A stretch of DNA of 64,000 nucleotides from CF-39 sp035651155 (GTDB lineage Bacteria; Chloroflexota; Limnocylindria; P2-11E): the NCBI GenBank assembly GCA_035651155.1, contig DASRGG010000011.1, positions 1-64,000 on the forward strand. Direction: 5' to 3'. A model generated the notes under the pieces. It was given only the letters and a program-made list of their open reading frames with translations. It did no database searches and was not told the DNA's origin. Of the stretch, positions 41,641 to 49,834 are shown piece after piece (position 1 is the stretch's first letter; every line of letters begins with the position of its first letter). Both the position numbers and the translations under genes were made by a program.

Positions 41641-41846
41641 TCGTCACCGCCGACGGTGATGGCACGTGTCGGGCAGTTGAACGCGGCTTCCTCGAGCAGC
41701 GCGCGCTCGGCGGTCCCCGCCCCCGGCTGCGGCACGGAGACGCCGCGGGCCTCGTCGATACGGAACGCGTCGGGCGCGAGGCGCACGCAATCGCCCGTGC
41801 CGATGCAGAGGTCCGGATCGACGCGGACGCGAATCGCGCCGCCCAC
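41637..41846 (-). CDS. [3Fe-4S] ferredoxin, P450 partner
   Basis: A 69-residue ferredoxin with three cluster cysteines: Cys14 and Cys20 in CIGTGDC (C-x5-C) and Cys58 in FNCP. The usual second Cys is absent, giving the [3Fe-4S] pattern of small ferredoxins that serve actinobacterial-type P450s. GTG 41846 starts 4 bp after the MFS stop; the longer frame from 41891 lies inside the MFS gene and is Arg/Ser-rich. Coupled with the P450 downstream. Confidence 0.9.
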   Translation of the reverse strand: MGGAIRVRVDPDLCIGTGDCVRLAPDAFRIDEARGVSVPQPGAGTAERALLEEAAFNCPTRAITVGGDE

Positions 41847-41850
41847 CGCC

Positions 41851-43095
41851 CTAGACCGACTCCACGATCGCCGGCACCGGCCCGGCCTCACGATCGAGGC
41901 CGCGCCAGGCGGAACGCACCGCGACGAGTCCGATCGGCGCGAGGATCACGCCGGCGAGGCACGCGCTCGTCGGCCCGAACGCGGCGGCGATCGCGCCGGC
42001 GGCGAGCGCGGCGAACGGCCGGTTGCCGAGATGCGCCATCTGATGCAGCGCCAGGAGCCGACCGCGCACCGCGTCGGGCACCTCCGTCTGCAGCACCCCG
42101 GTCAGGACGGGGAAACAGAGCGAGAACCCGACGCCGACGAAGGCGCCCCCGACCGCCGCGACGAGCATCTGGGGCGCGGTCGCGACGACGACGAGGCCGA
42201 CGGACTGGAACACGAACCCCACCGGCGCGATCGCGCGCGCGAGGCCGCGGCGCGCGAACGGAACGGAGGCGAAGATCCCGACGACCATCCCGACGCTCTG
42301 GGCGGCGACGAAGGCACCGGTGTCGCTCGAGGGCGCGCCGAGGTGCGTGACGATCACCGGGGAGAGCGTGCGGATCATCTCCGCCACCGCGCTCGTCGAG
42401 ATCACGCCGACCATCACCCCGGCGATCCATGGCTGCGAGCGCACGTAATCCACGATCCCGGTCGAAGCGCCGGCCGCCAGGCGCCTCGACGGCGCCGACA
42501 GGCGCCCGCCGAGCCCGCGCGTGTACAGGTAGGCCATCGACAGGATCGGCGCCACGAAGGACGCGGCGTTGATCGCGAAGGCCCACGCGTAGCCGGACGT
42601 CGTGAGCAGCACCGTCGCGAGCACCGGCCCGGCGAGCTGGGCGATCTGGAACTGCAGCGTGTTCAGCCCGACCGCCTCGGTCAGCTGCTCGCGCTCGACG
42701 AGGGCCGGCAGCATCGCCGTCACCGACGGCTTCGCGATCGTCCACGACGTCTGCAGCAGGAACGCGGTGATCGCGACGTGGTACTCGTTCGCGTTCCCGC
42801 CGATCGCCAGGATCGCCAGGGCCGCGCTGACGACGAGCGAGACGGCCTGGGTGGCGATGGCGATGAGCCGCCGGTCGAACCGATCGGAGATCATGCCGCC
42901 GTGGACCGAGAAGAGCAGCATCGGCGCCCACGACGCGAAATTCAGCAGGCCGACGGCGAGCGCGGAGCCCGTGCGGTCGTAGACGAACACGGACGCGACG
43001 ACGTTCTGCAGCCAGGTCCCGGTGTTGGAGACGAGCCCGCCCGCCCAGTACACGGTGAAGGCCGTCTGCGCGAAGGGGCCGAGCCGAGACCTCAT
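41851..43095 (-). CDS. MFS transporter (EntS-like, MFS_3)
   Basis: A 414-residue MFS protein with about 12 helices, of the enterobactin-exporter-like subgroup: FTVYWAGGLVSNTGTWLQNVVASVFVYDRTGSALAVGLLNF near the N-terminus and MISDRFDRRLIAIATQ (motif A) near 67-82. The second half repeats NRPFAALAAGAIAAAFGPTSACLAGV. First gene of the MFS-ferredoxin-P450 set, so it may export the P450 product or import its substrate. ATG 43095 is divergent from the GntR gene. Confidence 0.87.
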   Translation of the reverse strand: MRSRLGPFAQTAFTVYWAGGLVSNTGTWLQNVVASVFVYDRTGSALAVGLLNFASWAPMLLFSVHGGMISDRFDRRLIAIATQAVSLVVSAALAILAIGGNANEYHVAITAFLLQTSWTIAKPSVTAMLPALVEREQLTEAVGLNTLQFQIAQLAGPVLATVLLTTSGYAWAFAINAASFVAPILSMAYLYTRGLGGRLSAPSRRLAAGASTGIVDYVRSQPWIAGVMVGVISTSAVAEMIRTLSPVIVTHLGAPSSDTGAFVAAQSVGMVVGIFASVPFARRGLARAIAPVGFVFQSVGLVVVATAPQMLVAAVGGAFVGVGFSLCFPVLTGVLQTEVPDAVRGRLLALHQMAHLGNRPFAALAAGAIAAAFGPTSACLAGVILAPIGLVAVRSAWRGLDREAGPVPAIVESV

Positions 43096-43151
43096 GGACG
43101 TACATTGTCTGCATACGCAGCGATCCCGTCGAACCCTTGGGCCATCCTGAA

Positions 43152-43157
43152 TACAAT
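43152..43157 (+). promoter_or_regulatory. candidate -10 element of the GntR-SDR operon
   Basis: TACAAT (5 of 6 to consensus) in GAATACAATCC, 64 nt before the GntR ATG. The -35 is not convincing. Confidence 0.35.
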
Positions 43158-43220
43158 CCGCAGGGACGTGGACAATTGGCGCTGACGCGCCGCTCCGCGA
43201 AGAGACTGAAGGGAAACGGC

Positions 43221-44033
43221 ATGAGCGCGAGCAGGTCCGACGGCCACGACGGCGATCTCAAGGCGCGTTTCGACCGGATCATCGCGGACGCGGCGGCGAG
43301 GAAGCTGACGGCGCAGGACCTCGTGCTGACCTCGATGCGGGAGGCGATCCTCACCGCGGCGCTACCGCCCGGTACGCGGCTGCGCCAGGAAAAGCTCGCC
43401 GAGGTGTTCGGCACGAGCCGCATCCCCGTGCGCGAGGCGCTCCGGGCCCTGGAGTACGAAGGGCTCGTGAGCTCGCTCCCCTACCGCGGCTTCACCGTCA
43501 CCGAGCTCGACGCCGACGACATCGAGGAGGTCTACGACCTACGCATCGTGCTCGAGAGCCACGCGGTCCGGCTCGCCGTGCCGCTCATGACCGACGAGGA
43601 CCTGCAGACGCTCGAGGAGCTGTACGCCGAGATGACCGCGGCCGAGCCCGGCGACGCGCAGCTCGCCGCGCGCGAGCGCTTCTACATCAAGCTGTACTCG
43701 ATGACCGGCCGGCACCGGCTGGTCGCGCTCATCTCGCGTCTTCGCCAGGAGGTCGCGCGGTCGCTCCGATGGCCGACGCTCCAGCACGCGCCGGAGCACC
43801 ACGAGCAGTTCTTCGAGGCCATCCGCGCGGGGGACGTGGACCGCGCGGCGTCACAGCTCGCGAGCCACTACCGGCGCGTCGCGATCCTCATCCGCCGATA
43901 CCTCCGCGACGCGTCCGCGACGCAGCGCGACGCGCAGCGGCCGGCGAGCGCGCACACGGACAGCGACGGCACGACACGCATCTCGAGAACGGCGACTAAG
44001 AGGAGGAAGGGTGACCATGCGGTTGGCGGATAA
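43221..44033 (+). CDS. GntR-family (FadR subfamily) regulator
   Basis: A 270-residue regulator. The winged HTH is at about residues 28-95 (LVLTSMREAILTAALPPGTRLRQEKLAEVFGTSRIPVREALRALEYEGLV-like, seen with the RIPVREAL signature). The all-helical FCD ligand domain follows at about 105-230 with (E)VYDLRIVLES. The last 30 residues are basic and disordered. ATG 43221 has GAAGGGA 5 nt upstream; the frame from 43137 has no ribosome site. Its end overlaps the SDR gene by 23 nt, so it probably regulates it, and possibly the divergent MFS-ferredoxin-P450 operon. Confidence 0.9.
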   Translation: MSASRSDGHDGDLKARFDRIIADAAARKLTAQDLVLTSMREAILTAALPPGTRLRQEKLAEVFGTSRIPVREALRALEYEGLVSSLPYRGFTVTELDADDIEEVYDLRIVLESHAVRLAVPLMTDEDLQTLEELYAEMTAAEPGDAQLAARERFYIKLYSMTGRHRLVALISRLRQEVARSLRWPTLQHAPEHHEQFFEAIRAGDVDRAASQLASHYRRVAILIRRYLRDASATQRDAQRPASAHTDSDGTTRISRTATKRRKGDHAVGG

Positions 44034-44778
44034 GGCGATCGTCGTCACGGGCGCGGCGCACGGGATCGGACGCGCGTACAGCGAGCGGCTCGCGTCCGAG
44101 GGCGCGGCTGTCGCGCTGCTCGACATCGACGCGCGGCGGAATGAAGAGGTCGCCGACGGCATCCGCACGAACGGCGGGAGGGCCGTCGCGATCGCCACGG
44201 ACGTCCGCGATTTCGGGCGGTTCAAGAGCGCCGTCGACGAGGCCGTGGAAGCGTTCGGCAAGCTCACGGGCATCGTGAACAACGCGGGCATGCTCAACGT
44301 CGTGCCGATCACTCGCTGCAACTTCGAGGACATCCCCGACGCCGAGTGGGACGAGTCGTTCCGGCTCAACACCAAGAGCGCCTGGTACGGCTGCAAGGCC
44401 GCGGCGCCGCACCTCCGCGCGAACAAGGGCGGGAGCATCGTGAACATCGGCTCAAGCACGATCTTCCGCGGTGTCACGACACGCGCGCACTACGTCGCCG
44501 CGAAGTCGGCGCTCATCGGCTTCAACCGCACCATCGCGAGGGAGCTCGGTCCCGACTACATCCGCGTGAACCTCGTGTGCCCGGGCAGCACGCTCTCCGA
44601 GGAGAACCCCAGCGCGGACACGATCGCGATGCGCGAGGCCGTCGTGAGGACGCGCTGCCTGCCGCGCCTCGAGCGTCCCGCGGACCTCGTCGGCACGATC
44701 GCGTTCCTGCAGTCGGACGACTCCGCGTTCATCACCGGTCAGACGTTCTTGGTGGACGGCGGGAGCGCGTTTCACTAG
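44011..44778 (+). CDS. short-chain dehydrogenase/reductase (SDR)
   Basis: A 255-residue classical SDR. The cofactor motif TGAAHGIG is at about residues 14-21, NNAG near 90-93, the catalytic Ser near 145 and YVAAK (catalytic Tyr and Lys) near 157-161, and CPGS near 188. An Asp after beta-strand 2 (LLDIDARR) suggests NAD preference. The oxidised substrate is an unknown alcohol or ketone. Start is GTG 44011 (AGGAGG 4 nt upstream) or ATG 44017; both are in frame and equally plausible. Overlaps the GntR 3' end. Confidence 0.9.
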   Translation: MTMRLADKAIVVTGAAHGIGRAYSERLASEGAAVALLDIDARRNEEVADGIRTNGGRAVAIATDVRDFGRFKSAVDEAVEAFGKLTGIVNNAGMLNVVPITRCNFEDIPDAEWDESFRLNTKSAWYGCKAAAPHLRANKGGSIVNIGSSTIFRGVTTRAHYVAAKSALIGFNRTIARELGPDYIRVNLVCPGSTLSEENPSADTIAMREAVVRTRCLPRLERPADLVGTIAFLQSDDSAFITGQTFLVDGGSAFH

Positions 44779-44865
44779 AGCCGTCACGGTGTCATCGGAC
44801 GGCGGCCACCCGGTGGCGGCCGAGCGGACCCGTACTCGTTCGGCCGCCCGGGCGACGGGGTCAGC

Positions 44866-45693
44866 TCAGCGCACCTCGGGCCGCCACACCTCGTAGCGCT
44901 TCTCGATCCGTCGCACCAGCTCGCCGAGCACGACGCCGAACACCCCGAGCAGGACGACGCCGAGCATGACCCGCGACGTGTTCAGGAGCGTGCCATAGAA
45001 CTCGATGTAGTGACCGATCCCCTCGTTCGACGCCAGCTCCTCCGCGACGATGACCCCCACGAGAGCGCGGCCGGTCGCGATGCGGACGCCGGTGAGAATG
45101 AAGGGAAACGTGCTTGGGAGGATCACGGACCGAAACCGCAGCGAACGAGAGGCGCCGAAGCTCTGCGCGATGTCCAGATGCCGCTCGGCGACCGCGCGCA
45201 CACCCGCGACGGTGCTGACGATGACGGAGAAGAACGTCAGCAGGAACACCAGGATCACCTTCGACTCGAGGCCAATGCCCGCGACCATGATGATGAGCGG
45301 CGCGATCGCCGCCTTCGGCGTCGAGTAGATGCCGAAGAGCAGCAGGCTCGCGAAGTGGTCGACGCGGCGGAACATACCGATGACGAGGCCCAGCGGTATC
45401 CCGATCGCGAGCGCCGCGACGAATCCGATGGTGAATTCCGTGAGGCTCACCGTCAGGTCCGGCCAGATCGCGCCGGAGCTGAAATCCGCGACCGCGGCGG
45501 CCCAGACGAGCGACGGAGTGCTCAGTAGCGACTTGCGATAGAGGCCGAGGTCGCCCGCCGCCTCCCAGACCAGCGCGACCGCGACGAAGCCGACGATGCC
45601 GTAGAAGAGACGCTCGTTCGCGCGGATCACCCGTTGGACCGCGCGCACGCCGACCTGACTGACCGGCGTCGAACCGATGGACACAGTGGTCAC
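44866..45693 (-). CDS. ABC importer permease (SsuC/TauC-type), second
   Basis: A 275-residue permease with about six helices and the BPD_transp_1 EAA-like loop (FGASRSLRFRSVILPSTFPFILTGVRIATGRAL near 178-210). It belongs to the nitrate/sulfonate/taurine/pyrimidine-precursor family. GTG 45693, 2 bp from the ATPase stop. It differs in sequence from the first permease at 46.5 kb, so the transporter is a heterodimer of two permeases. Confidence 0.87.
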   Translation of the reverse strand: MTTVSIGSTPVSQVGVRAVQRVIRANERLFYGIVGFVAVALVWEAAGDLGLYRKSLLSTPSLVWAAAVADFSSGAIWPDLTVSLTEFTIGFVAALAIGIPLGLVIGMFRRVDHFASLLLFGIYSTPKAAIAPLIIMVAGIGLESKVILVFLLTFFSVIVSTVAGVRAVAERHLDIAQSFGASRSLRFRSVILPSTFPFILTGVRIATGRALVGVIVAEELASNEGIGHYIEFYGTLLNTSRVMLGVVLLGVFGVVLGELVRRIEKRYEVWRPEVR

Positions 45694-45695
45694 CT

Positions 45696-46490
45696 TCAGG
45701 CCTCCTGCAACGCCGAGCCGACCGCGCGCTGAGTGGCGAGGAGCTTCCAGATCTGATCCGAATAGCTCGCGAACTCCACGCTGCGCTTCACCTCGAGAGC
45801 ACGCGGTCGCGGAAGATCGATCCGGATGTCCGCCAGGATGCGACCAGGCCGAGCGGACATGACGACGACTCGGTCGGACAGGTACACCGCCTCCTCGATC
45901 TGATGCGTGACGAAGACCACGGTCTTCTCCGCGGCGTGCCAGATGCGCAGCAGCTCCGCCTGCATCACCTCTCGGGTCTGGGCGTCGAGCGATGCGAATG
46001 GCTCGTCCATGAGCAGGATCGTCGCGTCGACGGCGAGCGCGCGCGCGAGGTTGGCGCGCTGCTGCATACCGCCGGAGAGCTGGTAGGGGTACTTGGACTC
46101 GAAGCCGTGAAGCCCGACGAGCTCGACGAGCGGCGCCGCGCGCTTACGGGCCTCCACGTTCGACACCCCCGCGCAGACCAGACCGTACGCCACGTTGTCG
46201 AGCACCGAGTACCAGGGGAAGAGCGCGGCGTCCTGGAACACCATCGCGTCCTCGCGTCCCTTCGCGTTGCGCCGCAGCCGGATCTCGCCCGCTGTCGCCT
46301 TGAGCAGTCCGTTCACGATCTTGAGGAACGTCGACTTCCCGCAGCCGCTCGGCCCAAGCAAGCTCACGAATTCCCCCTCCCCGACGTCGAGGTCCATCGC
46401 CTCGATGGCGACGAGCCTCGCGTCGGAGCTGCGATCGCGGTACTCCATGCGCACGCCACGGGCGCTCAACGCGAGATCCACACCTGTCAC
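45696..46490 (-). CDS. ABC importer ATPase (SsuB/TauB-type)
   Basis: A 264-residue ATPase. Walker A GPSGCGKST is near 46-54, Q-loop VFQDAALFPWYSV near 86, signature LSGGMQQR near 139, Walker B ILLMDEP near 160 and switch His in FVTHQIEEA near 195. It lies between two SsuC-type permeases. GTG 46490 directly abuts the upstream permease stop. Confidence 0.92.
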   Translation of the reverse strand: MTGVDLALSARGVRMEYRDRSSDARLVAIEAMDLDVGEGEFVSLLGPSGCGKSTFLKIVNGLLKATAGEIRLRRNAKGREDAMVFQDAALFPWYSVLDNVAYGLVCAGVSNVEARKRAAPLVELVGLHGFESKYPYQLSGGMQQRANLARALAVDATILLMDEPFASLDAQTREVMQAELLRIWHAAEKTVVFVTHQIEEAVYLSDRVVVMSARPGRILADIRIDLPRPRALEVKRSVEFASYSDQIWKLLATQRAVGSALQEA

Positions 46491-47348
46491 CTACACCACC
46501 TCCTCGAGATCGAGGTTCGCGCTCGGCCGCCAGCGCTGGAAGTACCGCTCGATCCGAACGGCCGCCTCGGTCGTGATCACACCCATGAGCGTGAAGAGCA
46601 GGACGCCGAACAGCATCCGCGCGCCGTCGAGGACGTCGGCGGCGCGCTCGATCATCACGCCGATGCCTTCGGTCTGTGCGTAGAGCTCCGCGACGACGGC
46701 GCCGATCAGCAGACGGCCGAGGGCGAGTCTCACGCCGGTCGCGATGAACGGAACGGTCGCGGGGATCACGACCGACGTGAACAGGCGCCGCTGCGATGCG
46801 CGGAAGCTGTGCGCGACGTCGAGGAGGGATTGGTCGACCGTGCGGACGCCCTCGACGGTCGGCAGGATGATCGAGAAGAACCCGCCAAGGAAGACGATGA
46901 CCGTCTTCATCTCGATCCCGAGGCCGACCCACAGCACGACGAGCGGTATCAGTGCGGGCCGCGGGAGGGCGTTGAGGAAGTTGAGCCACGGATCGAAGGC
47001 GAACGACACGCGCCGGTACCAGCCGATCGCGAGGCCGATGGGCACGGCGAGCACGAGCGACGCGACGAATCCGATCGTGACCTCGGTCAGGCTGTAACGG
47101 ACATCGTTCCAGAAGCGCGGCACCTGGACCTCGTGCACGGCCGCCTCGACGATCGACGTGGGCGAGCTGAAGAACAGCGGATCGATCGCGCCCGCCACCG
47201 CACCGATCTGCCACAGCGCGAAGAACGAGACGAGTCCCACGAGCCCCAGCACGGCTCGCTCGTTGCGGCGGTACCAGCGCACGAGCGGCGGCCGGCGTCG
47301 CCGGACCCGCGGGTAGATGACCCTATACGACGCGGATTCGACCGACAT
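46491..47348 (-). CDS. ABC importer permease (SsuC/TauC-type), first
   Basis: A 285-residue permease with six helices after a basic cytoplasmic N-terminus, and the EAA-like loop FRASQRRLFTSVVIPATVPFIATGVRLALGRLL near 182-214. ATG 47348 follows a good promoter (TTGACT-N17-GATAAA) in an 84-bp gap. The three-gene importer has no binding protein of its own. Confidence 0.87.
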   Translation of the reverse strand: MSVESASYRVIYPRVRRRRPPLVRWYRRNERAVLGLVGLVSFFALWQIGAVAGAIDPLFFSSPTSIVEAAVHEVQVPRFWNDVRYSLTEVTIGFVASLVLAVPIGLAIGWYRRVSFAFDPWLNFLNALPRPALIPLVVLWVGLGIEMKTVIVFLGGFFSIILPTVEGVRTVDQSLLDVAHSFRASQRRLFTSVVIPATVPFIATGVRLALGRLLIGAVVAELYAQTEGIGVMIERAADVLDGARMLFGVLLFTLMGVITTEAAVRIERYFQRWRPSANLDLEEVV

Positions 47349-47383
47349 CCATCCCCTCTCCCGTGCGGGCCGGCACCCGCGTA

Positions 47384-47412
47384 TTTATCGACGGCGACGT
47401 AGACAAAGTCAA
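47384..47412 (-). promoter_or_regulatory. promoter of the SsuC-SsuB-SsuC importer genes
   Basis: On the minus strand TTGACT (47412-47407) is spaced 17 bp from GATAAA (47389-47384), in an unusually AT-rich spot. It gives the importer its own promoter inside the longer GntR-to-permease gene run. Confidence 0.6.
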
Positions 47413-47432
47413 CCGTTTTGTGGCCACTCGCA

Positions 47433-48440
47433 TCAGCCGAACCGCACCCGCAGCTTCGGAAGCACGAGCGATGAGAACTGTTCAAGGAATCGCATCTGGT
47501 CGGGACCCGGCGCGTGGAAGACGAGATGCGTGAAGCCGTACTGAACGTACTGCGCTATCTGTTCGACATGCTCGTCGGGGTCGTCGGACACGAGCCAGCG
47601 GCTCGCCGCCTTCTCGAGCGGCAGCGCCGCGGCGCGCCGCTCCATCTCGCGCGGGTCGTCGACGCCGACCTTGTCCTCGGCAGGCAGCGCGAGCGCGGCC
47701 CAATGCCGCGTGTCCTCGAGCGCGCGCGTGCGGTCGCGATCGAACGAGACCTTGACCTCGATCATCTTCTCGAGCTTCGACTCGTCGCGCCCCGCCTTCT
47801 TCGCGCCGTCGGCGAAGGCCGGGAGGATCGTCTCGGTGTAGAGGGACTTCGCCTTGCCGCTCGTGACGATCAGCCCGTCCGCGAGCCGCCCCGCAAGGCG
47901 CGCCGCGGACTCGCCCGAGGCCGCGATGTAGAGCGGGATCGGCTGCTCCGGCCGGTCGTACACGGTCGCGGAGCGCGTGTGGAAGTAGTCGCCGTCGTGG
48001 GTGACCATCTCCTCGGACCAGAGGCGCTTCATCAGGATCACGGCTTCCTTGAGACGCGCGAAGCGCTCCTTCGAGTCCGGCCACTCGATGCCGAGCACCG
48101 GCACCTCGTTGAGGGACTCGCCCGTGCCGACGCCCAGCAGCACGCGGCCCGGATAGAGCAGGCCGAGGGTCCCCATCGCCTGCGCGACGATGGCGGGGTT
48201 GTACCGGAAGGTCGGCGTCACGACGCTCGTGCCGAGGGTGACGCGCGTGGTGCGCTCGCCGAGCGCCGCGAGCCACGCGAACGAGAAGGGCGCGTGGCCG
48301 TCGGTGTGCTTCCACGGCTGGAAGTGATCGCTCACGACGACGCTGTCGAAGCCCTTCTCCTCGGCGGCGATCGAGAAATCGAGGAGCGGCCGCGGCGCGA
48401 ATTGCTCGGCGGACGCCTTGTACCCGAAGCGCATCTTCAT
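47433..48440 (-). CDS. LLM-class F420-dependent oxidoreductase (FGD-like)
   Basis: A 335-residue enzyme close in pattern to F420-dependent glucose-6-phosphate dehydrogenase-like LLM proteins: GYKASAEQFAPRPLLDFSIAAEEKGFDSVVVSDHFQPW at the N-terminus, SFAWLAALGERTTRVTLGTSV near 55-75 and YPGRVLLGVGTGESLNE near 96-112. Many proteins of this group do not use glucose-6-phosphate, and its place after a hydantoinase suggests a different substrate. ATG 48440 overlaps the hydantoinase stop (ATGA). Confidence 0.9.
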   Translation of the reverse strand: MKMRFGYKASAEQFAPRPLLDFSIAAEEKGFDSVVVSDHFQPWKHTDGHAPFSFAWLAALGERTTRVTLGTSVVTPTFRYNPAIVAQAMGTLGLLYPGRVLLGVGTGESLNEVPVLGIEWPDSKERFARLKEAVILMKRLWSEEMVTHDGDYFHTRSATVYDRPEQPIPLYIAASGESAARLAGRLADGLIVTSGKAKSLYTETILPAFADGAKKAGRDESKLEKMIEVKVSFDRDRTRALEDTRHWAALALPAEDKVGVDDPREMERRAAALPLEKAASRWLVSDDPDEHVEQIAQYVQYGFTHLVFHAPGPDQMRFLEQFSSLVLPKLRVRFG

Positions 48441-49834
48441 CGCGCGGCCGCCGCGGCGGCGACGCGGGTGGCCTGCCGGCCGAAGCCTTCGCGCAGCACG
48501 ACCTTCCCGTCGTCGTAGATCGCCTCGCCGCGCAGGAACGTATGCGTGGGAATGCCCTGCACCTCGCGCCCGGCATACGGCGTCCATCCGCACTTCGACA
48601 GCACGTCCTCGTCGCGGATGGTGGTCTTCTTCTTCGGGTCGACGAGCACGATGTCCGCGTCGGCGCCGACGCGGAGCGCGCCCTTCCGCGGGTAGAGGCC
48701 GAAGAGCTTCGCCGGGCGTGTCGCCGTCGCGTCCGCGACGCGCTCGAGGCCGATCTTTCCCGCGGCGACGTCGCTCATGAGCAGCGACAGATAGAACTGC
48801 TCCGACGGCGTGCCGGTGTGTGCCTTCCAGCCGTCGGTCCAGCCCGGCTCCTTCTCCTCGCGCAGATGCGGCGCGTGGTCGGTGGCCATGATGTCGACGG
48901 TGCCGTCGAGGAACGCCGCGTACACCGCGGCGGAGTGATGCGGCTGCACGTAGTACGAGAGCGCGTACGAGCCGAGCCGCTCGATGTTGGCCCAATCGTT
49001 GTCCAGCCAGAAGCACCAGGGGTTCACCTCGGCCGACACGGTCTGGCCGGCGGCCTTCGCCGCTCGGAGCATCTCGACGACGCGCCGCGTCTGCGTGTGC
49101 AGGAGATGGAGTCGCACGCCCGTCGCGGCCTGCAGGCGCAGGAGCACTCCCACCGCGGTGTCCCAGATGACCCCGTCGTCGTGCGCGTACGCGCGCGCGT
49201 ACGCGCGGAAGTCGCGCTCGCCGCGCGCCCAGTACTCGCGCTCGATCGCGTCCATGAGCGACTGGTCGTGCGGATGGACCATCAGCGGCAGGCCGGTCTT
49301 CTTCACCGCCTGCATCCGCTTGTACAGCTCGCCGTGCTCGTGCAGGCCGATGCCGGGCATGTGCGGATACGAGCGGCCCGTGTCGACGACCATGAAGATC
49401 TTGAACGCGAGGATCCCGCGCTGCGCGAGCTTCGGGATCTCGTCGAGCTGCACCCCGGAGGCGTTCACGTTGTAGTCGAACGACGCGCGCCTCCTGTAGA
49501 GCTCGAGCATCGCGTCGAGGTTCTCGGCGGTCGTCGGCGGCGGGCTCACGTTCGGCATCGCGACGGAGGTGGTGACGCCTCCGGCGGCGCACTGGCGGCC
49601 CATCGTGACGAGGTCTTCCTTGTGCGTGAAGCCGGGCTCGCGGTGATGCGAGTGCATGTCGATCATGCCGGGCAGCGCCACGAGGTCCGCTGCGTCCACC
49701 ACGCGCGTCCCCTTGGGGAGGCTGCCCGCCTCGCCGATCGCCGCGATGCGGCCGCCGGCGATCGCGATGTCGGCCCTGCGCACCCCGTCCTCGAGGACCG
49801 CCGTCGCGCCGCGGATGACGATGTCGCTGCTCAT
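48437..49834 (-). CDS. dihydroorotase/hydantoinase-family cyclic amidohydrolase
   Basis: A 465-residue metal amidohydrolase that hydrolyses cyclic amides (hydantoins, dihydropyrimidines, allantoin or dihydroorotate). Metal motifs: DMHSHHREPG near 59-68, the carboxylated Lys in LAFKIFM near 146, PHDQ near 192, LLHTQ near 247, and ATDHAPH near 320-326. The sequence is nearer the allantoinase/hydantoinase branch than PyrC (judged by motif spacing and length). ATG 49834 overlaps the hydrolase stop. With the CoxLMS hydroxylase and GntR regulator nearby, it suggests ring-opening of an N-heterocycle. Confidence 0.88.
   Translation of the reverse strand: MSSDIVIRGATAVLEDGVRRADIAIAGGRIAAIGEAGSLPKGTRVVDAADLVALPGMIDMHSHHREPGFTHKEDLVTMGRQCAAGGVTTSVAMPNVSPPPTTAENLDAMLELYRRRASFDYNVNASGVQLDEIPKLAQRGILAFKIFMVVDTGRSYPHMPGIGLHEHGELYKRMQAVKKTGLPLMVHPHDQSLMDAIEREYWARGERDFRAYARAYAHDDGVIWDTAVGVLLRLQAATGVRLHLLHTQTRRVVEMLRAAKAAGQTVSAEVNPWCFWLDNDWANIERLGSYALSYYVQPHHSAAVYAAFLDGTVDIMATDHAPHLREEKEPGWTDGWKAHTGTPSEQFYLSLLMSDVAAGKIGLERVADATATRPAKLFGLYPRKGALRVGADADIVLVDPKKKTTIRDEDVLSKCGWTPYAGREVQGIPTHTFLRGEAIYDDGKVVLREGFGRQATRVAAAAAAR

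Noticed and set aside
43096..43120. Operator for the 43.2-kb GntR gene in ACGTACATTGTCTGCATACG
   Set aside because: No clear dyad and no second copy was found; resemblance to the 51-kb site is too weak.
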